Source: CAWCAW01 sp963793645 (GTDB lineage: Bacteria; Actinomycetota; Acidimicrobiia; Acidimicrobiales; UBA8190). Taken from it: a stretch of 64,000 bases of DNA. A model generated the notes under the pieces. That model searched no databases and was not told where the DNA came from. It saw only the letters and a list, made by a program, of their open reading frames with translations. Location of the stretch: the NCBI GenBank assembly GCA_963793645.1, contig CAWCAW010000008.1, positions 124,001 to 188,000 of the forward strand, in the 5' to 3' direction. Shown here one piece after another: positions 1 through 8,629 of this stretch (its first letter is position 1; each line of letters starts with the position of its first letter). Made by a program: the position numbers and the translations under genes.

Positions 1-47
1 GCGCCCGCAGCCGGCCGACCGCCGAATATGACCCTGGTGGGGCTGGG

Positions 48-1032
48 GTGGCGCCGCTCATCGAGGCTCGCCAGCTATCGGTCCGCTTCGGCAAGGTGGC
101 TGCTCTCGACAAGCTCGACCTGACTGCTCCTGTGGGCCGGGTGCTCGCCATTCTCGGGCCCAACGGTGCCGGCAAGACCACGCTGGTGCGAACCATCGCC
201 ACCTTGGTGCGGCCGACGAGCGGGGTATTGCGCGTGCGGGGACGAGACGTGGTGGCCGACACGAAGGGGGTTCGGCGCAGCATCGGGTTGGCCGGGCAGT
301 TTGCCGCGGTGGAGCCAGCCATGACGGGCCGAGAAAACCTCGAGATGACAGCCGCGTCTCTTCGGACACCCTCGATCCGAAGCGAGACGGGCCGCTTCCA
401 TGGTGATCGAGCAGCTCAGCTTGGAGGAGGTAGCCGATCGCCGTTGCCGCACGCTGTCGGGCGGACAGCGTCGCCGGCTCGATCTCGGTGCCAGTCTCGT
501 CGGAGCACCGAAGCTGTTGCTCCTCGATGAGCCCACCACGGGGCTCGACCCGACCAGCCGGCGTGAAGTGTGGGACGGCGTGCGCACCTTGGTGGAGAGC
601 GGCACCGACGTCATTCTCACCACGCACTACCTCGACGAGGCCAATGAGCTCGCTCACAACGTGGTGGTGATCGATCGAGGTCGTGCCATTGCCTCAGGAA
701 CCCTCGGCGAGTTGAAGGCGAGTGTCGGCCGAGACGTCATCGAGGTCTCGGTCACCGACCCGAACATGCTCGAAGCCGTCGGGCGACTCGTGCAGGACGT
801 CTGCCGCGCCCGGCCGGCTGTCGATCAGACAGCCAGGCGCGTCAGCGTCCCGGCCACCGGTGGAGGGGGCCGGCTTGCCGCCGTCATATGCGCCTTGGAC
901 GATGCTTCTATCGCCGTGGACGAGATCGGCGTGCGCCGCCCGACCCTCGACGATGTCTTTGCGACGCTGACCGGCGGACGCCCGGATGACGCACCGGCGG
1001 CTGACGGCGTGCATGAAGGGAGCTCGCTGTGA
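48..1032 (+). CDS. DrrA-like ABC transporter ATPase (one frameshift)
   Basis: This is the ATPase of a daunorubicin-resistance-type ABC-2 exporter that drives efflux through the permease encoded next. A GTG start at 48 gives the Walker A loop GPNGAGKTT at residues 37-45. The frame then changes at about 354, where one extra G after ENLEMTA breaks it. The second frame continues with RLFGHPRSEARR, the ABC signature LSGGQRRR, Walker B LLLLDEPTTGLDP, the H-loop TTHYLDEA and a DrrA-type C-terminal domain. Removing that base gives one protein of about 327 aa, the family's usual size. Its stop overlaps the permease start (GTGA), so the two are translationally coupled. Because both halves are well conserved, I infer a sequencing error or a very recent mutation. 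The exported substrate cannot be told. Confidence 0.85.
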
Positions 1033-1802
1033 CAACGGTGTCACCGCCCGCCGCCGCGCCCTCGGCCACTCGAGCGGCTGTGGAGGTGGCTCGCCGAGTG
1101 CTGCGCAAGTACTTTCGCACTCCCGATCTGATCTTCATGGGCCTGGTGCAGGCCGCGTTGTTCTTGTTCTGTTTCCGATTCGTGTTCGGCGGGGCCATCT
1201 CGACCGGGCACACCAGCTACGTCGAATATCTGGTTCCGGGGTACGTCGCCACCATCGTGCTGTTCACCGGGGGCGGCATTGCCGTGGCCGTGGCGGAAGA
1301 CCGGGCCCAGGGGTTCACCGATCGGTTGCTGTCGCTGCCCATCTCGAGATACTCCATCGTCGCCGGGCGCACCTTGGCCGACTCGCTCACCAACGCATGG
1401 TCGATTGTGGCCACCTCGGCGTTCGGGTTTCTCTTCGGCTTCCGCCTGGGCGGAACGCTGGTCGACGGGCTCGTGGCGTTGGGCCTGTGTCTTCTTTATG
1501 GTGTCGCCTTCACCATGGTGTTCATCGTCCTGGGATTGTGGGCTCCCAACGCCCAGGCCGCCCAAGGTTTCTCGATGGCTGCGTTCGTGCTCGCCTTTAT
1601 ATCCAGCACCTACGTGCCGGCCAGCACGATGCCGGGGTGGCTGCAAGAGTTCGCCAAGTACCAACCGATCACTCCCATGGTCGACGCCGTTCGTTCGGCG
1701 CTGCTCGGGTCGACGAGCGATCTCACCCTCGCCTTGGCGTGGTCAGCCGTTCTCGTTGTCGCCTTTCCACCGCTCGCGGCCCGTCGATATGCGCGGACGT
1801 AG
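1029..1802 (+). CDS. ABC-2 type permease (DrrB-like)
   Basis: This 257-aa integral membrane protein is the channel subunit partnering the preceding ATPase. It shows about six hydrophobic segments, and the family-typical stretch around GFTDRLLSLPISR lies between the second and third. It starts with GTG inside the ATPase stop codon. DrrB-like permeases export drugs, lipids or glycolipids. The sulfotransferase operon 113 bp downstream makes export of a sulfated or lipid product conceivable, but that is only positional inference. Confidence 0.88.
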   Translation: MTTVSPPAAAPSATRAAVEVARRVLRKYFRTPDLIFMGLVQAALFLFCFRFVFGGAISTGHTSYVEYLVPGYVATIVLFTGGGIAVAVAEDRAQGFTDRLLSLPISRYSIVAGRTLADSLTNAWSIVATSAFGFLFGFRLGGTLVDGLVALGLCLLYGVAFTMVFIVLGLWAPNAQAAQGFSMAAFVLAFISSTYVPASTMPGWLQEFAKYQPITPMVDAVRSALLGSTSDLTLALAWSAVLVVAFPPLAARRYART

Positions 1803-1915
1803 CCACCAGTCTGAAACGACGTCAGAAGACCCCAGCCGCTCGAGGCGATAGCGTCGGCCCTCGGCTGGCGGACCCGTGGATGTCTGCGGCTTCCCGACGT
1901 AGTTGACCCCGGTGG

Positions 1916-3190
1916 GTGAGAGCGGCCATGGCGCCACGAGACGATCCGATCCGAATCGAGGACCTGCGGGCCCCGGTCCTCGGTGAGGTGCAACGCCTGG
2001 CTCTCAGTTATGGCGAGTCACGTGCGGTCGAGATGACGGTCGACGGCGTCCTGCGGTCCGCTCGCCAGCGCGCTGGCCTCGATGATTTCGGCCCGGAGGA
2101 CTTCGTCGATCGTCTGCAGATGTGGCTCGACGAGGTGAACGCCGATGACAATCGAAACGGTCTCGGTCGGGCCATGACCTTTTCACTGTGCGTGCGTTAC
2201 GCCACCGCTCGTCTCCGGCTTCACGACTTCTTGACCCGGCATCCCGAGATTCATGACCTCGACGTGGTCGAACCCATCATCGTGATCGGCCTGCCTCGCT
2301 CGGGCACCACCCATCTCCTCAACCTCATCTCCGCCGATGCGGGCTTGCGCTCGCTGCCCCTGTGGGAGAGCTACGAGCCCGTACCTGCGCCTGGTGAGCC
2401 GGCCACCTATGACGAGGCCGATGCCCGTTACCGGCGATGCGCGCAGGAGTGGGAGAGCATGCAATCGGTATTGCCGTATCAGGCGGCCATGCATCCCATG
2501 AACCCCGACCACATCAACGAGGAGATCGAACTACAGGGTCCTGATTTCGCCAGCTACATCCTCGAATGGGTGGCTCGGGTTCCGGGCTGGCGCGATCACT
2601 ACCTGGCCACGGACCAGACCCGCCATTACACGTACATGCGCAGCGCCTTGAAAGCTCTGCAATTCCAGCGAGGGCCCGACCGGTGGGTACTCAAATCCCC
2701 CCAGCACCTCGAGCAGATCGGGCCGCTCATGACGACGTTCCCCGACGCCACTGTTGTCGTCACCCACCGCGATCCCGTGTCGGTGATCCAGTCGGCGGCC
2801 ACGATGATGGCGTATGCCGCCCGGTTGCAGTACCGCCACATCGATGTCGACTTCGTCCTTGAGTACTGGGCCGACCGTGTCGAGCGGCTGCTGCGCTCAA
2901 GCGTCAGGGATCGCCACCTTCTTCCCGCGGGCCGGACCGTCGACGTGCTCTATCACGACTTCATGGCCGACGACATGGGTACCGTCGAACGGATCTATAC
3001 CACCGCCGACCGACCGTTGACCCACGAGGGGCGCGCCGCCATGCGTCGGTATATCGACGATCACCCCCGGGGGAGACATGGCCAAGTGGCCTACGATCTG
3101 CGTGGCGACTTTGGCGTGGAGCCAGAGTCCTTGCGGGAGCGCTTCGGTTTCTACTTCGACGAGTTTCCCGTTCAGCCGGAGGTCCAATGA
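1916..3190 (+). CDS. Sulfotransferase family protein
   Basis: This is a putative PAPS-dependent sulfotransferase of about 424 aa, the large Stf-like type common in actinobacteria. Two nucleotide-binding motifs are visible: the 5'-phosphosulfate loop GLPRSGTTHLLN near residues 123-134 and the 3'-phosphate motif VVVTHRDPVSVIQS near 281-294. The N-terminal third is helical and has no recognised motif. The frame opens with GTG at 1916, and an in-frame ATG four codons later (1928) may be the true start. Its stop overlaps the next gene (ATGA), so it heads a coupled four-gene operon with an alkylsulfatase-like hydrolase, an SDR and a VOC protein. Known relatives sulfate lipids or small metabolites; the acceptor here is unknown. 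Confidence 0.85.
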   Translation: MRAAMAPRDDPIRIEDLRAPVLGEVQRLALSYGESRAVEMTVDGVLRSARQRAGLDDFGPEDFVDRLQMWLDEVNADDNRNGLGRAMTFSLCVRYATARLRLHDFLTRHPEIHDLDVVEPIIVIGLPRSGTTHLLNLISADAGLRSLPLWESYEPVPAPGEPATYDEADARYRRCAQEWESMQSVLPYQAAMHPMNPDHINEEIELQGPDFASYILEWVARVPGWRDHYLATDQTRHYTYMRSALKALQFQRGPDRWVLKSPQHLEQIGPLMTTFPDATVVVTHRDPVSVIQSAATMMAYAARLQYRHIDVDFVLEYWADRVERLLRSSVRDRHLLPAGRTVDVLYHDFMADDMGTVERIYTTADRPLTHEGRAAMRRYIDDHPRGRHGQVAYDLRGDFGVEPESLRERFGFYFDEFPVQPEVQ

Positions 3191-4467
3191 AGAGTCAGCT
3201 CGTTCGTTCCCGGCGTTCCGGTTTCGACATCGAGTCGGCCCATGGTTCCTCCGCCATCGCCGTTGCCCCCGGCGTGTGGCTGTCAGAAGGGCTGTCGAAC
3301 AGCTACCTGGTCGTCACTGCTGAGGGAAGGGTCGTCATCAACACGGGCATGGGCCACGAAGCTCCGGTGCACAAGGAGCTCTTCGACGCCGTGGACGACA
3401 GCCCGGTGCGCTACGTGGTGGTGACCCAAGGCCACGTGGACCATGTCGGCGGGGTCGACCTCTTTCGCGAACCGGGCACCCGACTCATCGCGGAAAGCGC
3501 CAACGCCGCCTGCCAAGCCGACGATGCCCGCATCGCAGGTTTCCGTATCCGGAGGAGCTGGCCTTTTTGGTCCGACGCCATCGCCAAGGCCAACACCTAC
3601 CTGCGAGCGTGGCCGGCCACCGCCGCCACGGCGCCCCCGGTGCAATCGACGCCGACACCGGACGTCACCTTTGACGACAGCTACACCTTTGATGTGGGCG
3701 GAACCCGGTTCGAGCTCTACGCCACCCCTGGGGGCGAGACGGTGGATTCGGCGGTGGTTTGGCTTCCCCAGCAGCGGGTGGCGTTTGTGGGCAACCTCTT
3801 CAGCGCTTTGTTCGGGCACATCCCCAATCTGGTTACCGTGCGAGGCGACCGGCTTCGCTTCGCCCTGCCGTTCATCGAATCCGCCGATCGGGTGCTCGCC
3901 CTTGGGCCCGAGGTGTTGTGCACCGGCCATTTCGAGCCGATCGTCGGGGCCGATCTGATCAGGGCGGAGATCACCAGGGTCCGAGATGCCGTTGCTTTCG
4001 TCCATGACGCCGTCGTGTCGGGGATGAACGCCGGCCAGAGCGTGGAAACGCTGATGGCCGAGATCCAGCTTCCCGACGAGCTCGACGTCGGCGAGGGATA
4101 CGGCAAGGTGGCGTGGGACGTACGCGCCATCTGGGAGGGCTACGCCGGCTGGTTCCATGCCCGCTCGACGACCGAGCTCTACGCGGTGCCGGTGGTCGAC
4201 ACCTATGAGACCGTCGTGCATCTGGCCGGGGCCGATCATCTGGTCACCGCCGCGGAGGCGGCGTTGACGGCGCAGCAGCCCGAACAGGCCATCCACCTCA
4301 CCGAAATGGTCCTCGCCGCCGATCCCGCTCACCACGGCGCGCTGCGTGTCTATCGGGGCGCTCACGAGCAGTTGCTGGTCCGTTGCCAGCACGAGAATTT
4401 CTGGGAGACCAAATGGCTTCGGCTTCAGATCGCCGACGCCACCCAACGGCTGGGGGAGAGCCAATGA
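3187..4467 (+). CDS. Alkylsulfatase-like metallo-beta-lactamase-fold hydrolase
   Basis: This 426-aa protein has an MBL-fold catalytic domain with the zinc motif TQGHVDHVGG at about residues 80-89, a variant of THxHxDH. A later GNLFSALFGHIPN segment and a CTGHFEPI segment are at positions expected to carry further metal ligands. The part around YGKVAWDVRAIWEGYAGWFH resembles the dimerisation domain of SdsA1-type secondary alkylsulfatases, and the last 120 residues look helical and TPR-like. The first motif position is Gln rather than the usual Thr-His. It lies ATGA-coupled after a sulfotransferase and before an SDR. Hydrolysis of an organic sulfate ester is the natural guess; other MBL chemistry remains possible. 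Confidence 0.82.
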   Translation: MKSQLVRSRRSGFDIESAHGSSAIAVAPGVWLSEGLSNSYLVVTAEGRVVINTGMGHEAPVHKELFDAVDDSPVRYVVVTQGHVDHVGGVDLFREPGTRLIAESANAACQADDARIAGFRIRRSWPFWSDAIAKANTYLRAWPATAATAPPVQSTPTPDVTFDDSYTFDVGGTRFELYATPGGETVDSAVVWLPQQRVAFVGNLFSALFGHIPNLVTVRGDRLRFALPFIESADRVLALGPEVLCTGHFEPIVGADLIRAEITRVRDAVAFVHDAVVSGMNAGQSVETLMAEIQLPDELDVGEGYGKVAWDVRAIWEGYAGWFHARSTTELYAVPVVDTYETVVHLAGADHLVTAAEAALTAQQPEQAIHLTEMVLAADPAHHGALRVYRGAHEQLLVRCQHENFWETKWLRLQIADATQRLGESQ

Positions 4468-5228
4468 CGAAGACGCTGGGCGCGGTGACATTCGATTTTG
4501 CCGACAAGGCCGTGCTCGTGACGGGAGGAACGGGGGGCATAGGCAGTGCCGTAGCGGGCGCCTTTACCGATGCCGGCGCCAATGTCATCGTCACCGGCAC
4601 GAGGTCCGATGCAGCTGCATATGGCGGCTCTGTCCTTGGTGCTGTGACCTACCGTCAGCTCGAGCTGGGCGATCCGGGGTCGATCGACGCCCTCGTGTCG
4701 TCCCTGGAGCATCTCGACGTGCTGGTGAACATGGCCGGGGTCAACCTCCCCGATGGCGGAGACGAGTGGACACCTGAAGTATTCGACCGAGTCATCGCCG
4801 CCAATCTGACCGGTCCCTTTCGCTTGACCGTCGCCTGTCGGCGTCTTCTCGCCGCCAGTGACCACGACGGAGGGGCGGCGGTGGTGAACACCGGCTCGAT
4901 GACCTCGTTCTTCGGTCACGCCATCGTCCCCGGATACGGCGCCGCCAAGGCGGCGGTCGTGCAGCTCACCAAGTCGCTGGCGGTGGCGTGGGCCCGCCGG
5001 GGGATCCGGGTCAACGCGGTGGCACCGGGGTTGATCGAGACCAACATGACCGCACCCATGCTTCCCTTCGAGGAGCAGACTCGACCCATGCTCGAGCGAA
5101 CGCCCCTGGGCCGCATCGGCACGCCGAACGATGTGGCCCCGGCGGTGCTCTTCCTGGCCAGTCCCGCCGCCCGCTTCGTGACCGGTCATACGCTGGTCGT
5201 CGACGGCGGCTTTTCTATACAAGGGTGA
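4464..5228 (+). CDS. SDR family oxidoreductase
   Basis: This is a classical short-chain dehydrogenase of 254 aa. The ATG at 4464 overlaps the upstream stop (ATGA) and gives the normal SDR N-terminus, so I prefer it to earlier in-frame starts. The Rossmann motif TGGTGGIG lies at about residues 19-26, the NMAG motif follows, and the catalytic residues are S145, Y158 and K162. A C-terminal GHTLVVDGG is typical of FabG/GDH-like members. It probably oxidises or reduces a hydroxyl or keto group on the operon's substrate, for example the alcohol released by sulfate-ester cleavage. The cofactor is not certain from the sequence. Confidence 0.9.
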   Translation: MTKTLGAVTFDFADKAVLVTGGTGGIGSAVAGAFTDAGANVIVTGTRSDAAAYGGSVLGAVTYRQLELGDPGSIDALVSSLEHLDVLVNMAGVNLPDGGDEWTPEVFDRVIAANLTGPFRLTVACRRLLAASDHDGGAAVVNTGSMTSFFGHAIVPGYGAAKAAVVQLTKSLAVAWARRGIRVNAVAPGLIETNMTAPMLPFEEQTRPMLERTPLGRIGTPNDVAPAVLFLASPAARFVTGHTLVVDGGFSIQG

Positions 5229-5233
5229 ATGCC

Positions 5234-5755
5234 ATGAGCCCCTCGCATCGATCGCTGCCCGGCAACGTCCGCCAAGTCGGCCACGTCGTGCCCGATCTCG
5301 ATGCGGCCATGGCCACGTGGTTGGCCATGGACGTGGGGCCGTGGTTCATCTTGCCCACCGCTCGCCGGGACATGTCGTTTCGGGGAACGATGGGCGCCCC
5401 TGAGATCACCATCGCCTTCGCCAACTCCGGTGAACTCCAGATCGAGCTGATCCAACAGCACGACGACACCCCGAGCGTGTACCGCGAGTTCCTCGATGCC
5501 GGCCATCAAGGTCTGCACCACCATGCGTGGTGGGTAGATGATTACGGACCAGCGGCGCAACGCGTCACTGACGCCGGTTGGTACACGGTGACGTCAGGAG
5601 ACAGCGGCGGTCTGGCCCAGTTCAGCTATTTCGAGCGGCCCGAGCTGCCCGGGGTGGTGGTGGAGCTGATGGAGCTGAACGACATCACGCGTACGTTCAT
5701 GGACGCCATCCGAGATGCATCGGTCGACTGGGACGGCTCCGATCCCGTCCGCTGA
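5234..5755 (+). CDS. VOC (glyoxalase-fold) family protein
   Basis: This is a 173-aa vicinal-oxygen-chelate protein. Two beta-alpha-beta-beta-beta units are recognisable, one beginning VRQVGHVVPDLDAAM and one at LHHHAWWVDDYGPA. Putative metal ligands are His in the first strand, His/His in the central strand and Glu in VVVELMELND. The ATG at 5234 follows an AAGGGTGA ribosome-binding stretch, and a GTG at 5225 is an alternative. It is the last gene of the sulfotransferase operon, 5 bp after the SDR. VOC members include lyases, isomerases and dioxygenases, so its reaction is undetermined. Confidence 0.82.
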   Translation: MSPSHRSLPGNVRQVGHVVPDLDAAMATWLAMDVGPWFILPTARRDMSFRGTMGAPEITIAFANSGELQIELIQQHDDTPSVYREFLDAGHQGLHHHAWWVDDYGPAAQRVTDAGWYTVTSGDSGGLAQFSYFERPELPGVVVELMELNDITRTFMDAIRDASVDWDGSDPVR

Positions 5756-5778
5756 CGTTGCGGGGTGGCCGTCTGTGG

Positions 5779-6597
5779 TCAGCGGGTGAAGGCGGATTGC
5801 ATGGCCGAGCGACCCACACCGGCAAGTTCCCAGTACCCCGTGGTTCCCTGTTGGCGCAGTTCGTTCACCGCGTTGATGGCCGCTCCATAGGCAGTGGCCG
5901 CTACGGCCCCGCCGACTGAGATACGACTCACTCCCAACGCGGCCAGCTCGTCCACTGTCGGCGCTCCGGGCAACGCCAATACGCTGACAGGCAGGTCGAC
6001 TGCGCTCATGAGCTGTCGGAGATCGACGGGATCGACGACCCGAGGAGCGAAGAGCACGTCGGCACCCGCCTCTTGGTACGCCTGCAGACGGGCGATGGTG
6101 TCGGCCAGATCGGGTCGACCATGGAGGTAGTTCTCGGCTCGCGCCGTCAAGACGATGGATTCGTTCCCCGAGTGCGCCGCTTCGGCCGCCGCCCGGACTC
6201 GATCGGTGGCATGGGCGAGCTCGTAGATCGGATTGTCGCTGTCGCCGGTGAAGTCCTCGACGGAACCTCCGGCCAGGCCGACACCGATGGCGTCGATGAT
6301 GGTGGTGGCGACGCCTTCAGGATCGTGTGCAAAGCAGTTCTCCAAGTCGGCCGACAGCGGGATGTCCAGCACGCCCACCAACTCTTCGGCGTGCTCGAAC
6401 ACTTCCGCCTTGGTCATGGAGCCGTCGAGGCGTCCCTGCGAGGCGGCGAAGCCCCCGCTCGTCGTGGCGAGCGCCTCGAATCCCAACGAGGCGAACAACA
6501 CGGCGGATCCGATGTCCCAGGCGTTGGGCATGAGCAACGGCTGCCCCGGCACGTGGAGGGTCCGAAAGCGGGTGGCGAGCTCGAGCTGGGTCGGCAT
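5779..6597 (-). CDS. Isocitrate lyase/PEP mutase family protein
   Basis: This is a 272-aa (beta/alpha)8 enzyme of the ICL/PEPM superfamily. Family features include LLMPNAWDIGSAVLF at the N-terminus, the loop SADLENCFAHDP, and DVLFAPRVVDPVDLRQL. A start at 6597 gives MPTQLELATRF, typical of the family; the frame is open further upstream but carries no family sequence there. Members of this group act on 2-methylisocitrate, oxaloacetate or phosphonopyruvate, and many are uncharacterised. It is convergent with the VOC gene (23 bp apart) and stands alone. The 130-bp divergent spacer upstream has no clear promoter that I can identify. Confidence 0.87.
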   Translation of the reverse strand: MPTQLELATRFRTLHVPGQPLLMPNAWDIGSAVLFASLGFEALATTSGGFAASQGRLDGSMTKAEVFEHAEELVGVLDIPLSADLENCFAHDPEGVATTIIDAIGVGLAGGSVEDFTGDSDNPIYELAHATDRVRAAAEAAHSGNESIVLTARAENYLHGRPDLADTIARLQAYQEAGADVLFAPRVVDPVDLRQLMSAVDLPVSVLALPGAPTVDELAALGVSRISVGGAVAATAYGAAINAVNELRQQGTTGYWELAGVGRSAMQSAFTR

Positions 6598-6727
6598 GCC
6601 ATGGAGGGTACCGCGCCGAGGCGGTTTCGAATCGGGCGCGACTGTCTGCGGGTTCGATTCGGTAGCTTTGTGCCAGGTCGGCACGCGGGTGCGTGATTCA
6701 GAGATCCTGACGGTGAGGAGAACAAGG

Positions 6728-7159
6728 ATGACGCCAACCGGACCGTCGGCTGAGCAGGACGCCGCCGCAAGTATCACCAACAGAATTCAAGAGTTGGGTG
6801 ACTGGAGAGGTGACACCCTCACTCGCCTCCGCCGGCTCATTCACGACGCCGACCCTGACATTCAAGAGGAGTGGAAGTGGCAGAAGCCGAGTTCGCCGGG
6901 AGTGCCGGTGTGGGCTCATGATGGGGGCGTATGCACCGGGGAGTCGTACAAAGAGGTCGTGAAGTTGACCTTTTTTCGGGGAGCCTCCATCAAAGACCCG
7001 AAGAGACTCTTCAACTCGAGCCTCGAAGGCAACACGCGTCGTGCCATCGACTTTCGTGAAGGAGAGAAGATCAACGAAGCTGCCTTCAAGCAACTCGTCC
7101 GCGCCGCGGTGGCGGCCAACGCAGAGGTCCTCGCCCAACGATCGGCCCAGAAGAAATGA
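6728..7159 (+). CDS. DUF1801 domain protein
   Basis: This small 143-aa protein resembles the DUF1801/YdhG family. The characteristic region runs from LTRLRRLIHDADPDIQEEWKW through VWAHDGGVCTGESYKEVVKL to FNSSLEGNTRRAIDF. The ATG at 6728 follows a GAGGAGAACAAGG ribosome-binding stretch. The family has a compact fold, sometimes linked to iron or frataxin-like functions, but no reaction is established. It is divergent from the PEP-mutase-like gene and convergent with the redoxin gene. Confidence 0.82.
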   Translation: MTPTGPSAEQDAAASITNRIQELGDWRGDTLTRLRRLIHDADPDIQEEWKWQKPSSPGVPVWAHDGGVCTGESYKEVVKLTFFRGASIKDPKRLFNSSLEGNTRRAIDFREGEKINEAAFKQLVRAAVAANAEVLAQRSAQKK

Positions 7160-7175
7160 TTCCGGCGGGCCCTCC

Positions 7176-7790
7176 TCAGCGCTTGATGCCGATGTTCTTG
7201 CCCTCGGTGTAACGGATCGGCTCTTCGAGGGTGTCGACGAGGAACTGGTCTCGATCCCCTCGATCCCACGCTTCGCGGAGCCCGGGGGCAGCCAGGTCGA
7301 AGTCGGGGCGGATCTTCTGAAACAGGGCCCGGAGATCCATGTGCAGCTCCGTCACGGTGGGGCGGCCCCAATACCAGTAGCCGTTGTAGATCTTGAAGAT
7401 CTTGAGCCCCGGTTCCAAGACGAACGTGTGCGGGATCATCGGATCGTGCGGTTCGTCGGTGAACTCCTTGATATCGAGATCTCCCTGGACCATCCGATCC
7501 GGATCCGAAAGGAACGGCCAGGTGGCACCGAGAGCATCGCGGAATTCGTTGATGTTCAACTGGTTATCGGTGGAGACGACAACCAGACGCGTGTAGGCGT
7601 TGCGAAATTGGGGGTACGCCTCCACCAGTTGGCGAAGAAACGTGTGCTCTTTTGGATCAAAGCTGCCGCGCGAGAGGTGCAGGACCATGGCATTGCCACC
7701 TTGAAGCTCCGATAGAGATCGTCGCTTACCGGCTTGGTCGTCGAGCTCGTAGTCGGGGAACTGCTGACCTTCACGAATGTCGTTGCGCAC
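7176..7790 (-). CDS. Redoxin-domain protein with no cysteine
   Basis: This 204-aa protein has an AhpC/TSA (thioredoxin-fold) layout: an opening REGQQFPDYELDDQAGKRRS, a strand AMVLHLSRGSF, VVVSTDNQ and PHTFVLEPGLKIFKIYNGYW. The segment LSRGSFDPKEHTFLRQL aligns with the usual peroxidatic-Cys loop, but Asp stands where Cys is expected. I see no cysteine anywhere in the protein. It therefore cannot act as an ordinary thiol peroxidase. A structural, chaperone-like or ligand-binding role is possible but not shown. It is monocistronic as far as I can see. Confidence 0.82.
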   Translation of the reverse strand: MRNDIREGQQFPDYELDDQAGKRRSLSELQGGNAMVLHLSRGSFDPKEHTFLRQLVEAYPQFRNAYTRLVVVSTDNQLNINEFRDALGATWPFLSDPDRMVQGDLDIKEFTDEPHDPMIPHTFVLEPGLKIFKIYNGYWYWGRPTVTELHMDLRALFQKIRPDFDLAAPGLREAWDRGDRDQFLVDTLEEPIRYTEGKNIGIKR

Positions 7791-7972
7791 ATCGCCTCCC
7801 GATCTCGAATCATCTCATGGTGCACCGCTGGCGCGCACCGCGCCCAATTGGCCGAGCGTCGGCGTCGCTGGCTCGAGCTCGAACTCCTCTCGAGCCTGAC
7901 GGGCTTGGGCCTGATGACGGTCCAGCGGAGGTACTCGACCTGCCCGTCGCGATGTAGATAGGGTGCCGTCTC

Positions 7973-8605
7973 GTGGCTGACTGGACGGCGATCGCCTCAT
8001 TCGCAACGGCGGGCGGCACCCTTGTGTTGGCACTGGCCACGTTCTCGTCGGTGCGCTCATCGAGCCGCACGGCCCGCGTCGCCGAAGAGTCGCTTCGCAC
8101 CGCCATGCGGCCACTGCTCATACCGTCGCTGCACGACGCTCCGGTCCACAAGGCCCTATGGCAAGACCGCCATACGGCGCGCGTCGAGGGAGGCAGGGCC
8201 ATCTTCGAGGAGGAGAACGGAGTCATCTATCTCGCCATGGGCCTGCGCAACGTCGGCGCTGGGATCGCCCTCCTCCACGGGTGGGACCCAAAGCCGGCTG
8301 ATCCCATGGAGGACTCGCCTCACGCGGGTGTGGCGGCCTTTCGGCGACTCGGCATCGACCTCTATGTCCCCGCCGGCGGCACCGGATATTGGGAAGCCGC
8401 CGTCAGAGACCCGAATGACGCTCTGCACCCCGAGCTTCTGGGCGCGCTGCGTGAACGCCAGCCCGTGCGCTTCGACCTCCTCTACGGTGACCAGCAGGGG
8501 GGACAGCGCACGATCAGCCGATTCATCGTGCTGCCGGCCGGTGAGGACGCCTGGTACTGCCAGGCGGCCCGGCACTGGAATCTGGACAGACCCGATCCCC
8601 GCTGA
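7973..8605 (+). CDS. Hypothetical protein with one N-terminal membrane segment
   Basis: This 210-aa protein starts at GTG 7973. A hydrophobic segment at residues 7-25 (IASFATAGGTLVLALATFS) is followed by a short helical region and a soluble domain with mostly beta character (LRNVGAGIALLHGW, IDLYVPAGGTGYWE, VRFDLLYGDQ). I do not recognise a catalytic motif. The layout, a signal anchor plus a small domain dealing with RNVGxGxA-type strands, is seen in many uncharacterised bacterial proteins. The codon pattern is normal for the window. Confidence 0.7.
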   Translation: MADWTAIASFATAGGTLVLALATFSSVRSSSRTARVAEESLRTAMRPLLIPSLHDAPVHKALWQDRHTARVEGGRAIFEEENGVIYLAMGLRNVGAGIALLHGWDPKPADPMEDSPHAGVAAFRRLGIDLYVPAGGTGYWEAAVRDPNDALHPELLGALRERQPVRFDLLYGDQQGGQRTISRFIVLPAGEDAWYCQAARHWNLDRPDPR

Positions 8606-8629
8606 GTGGGCGCAGGCGAATTCGCCGGC

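Noticed and set aside
3283..4491. Long minus-strand frame opposite the alkylsulfatase-like gene
   Set aside because: It mirrors a well-conserved plus-strand gene, and its Arg/Gly/His-rich composition is typical of shadow frames in high-GC DNA.
6628..6661. CGAATCG...CGATTCG inverted repeat in the spacer before the DUF1801 gene
   Set aside because: The 20-bp gap and 7-bp arms are too weak, and there is no adjacent regulator.
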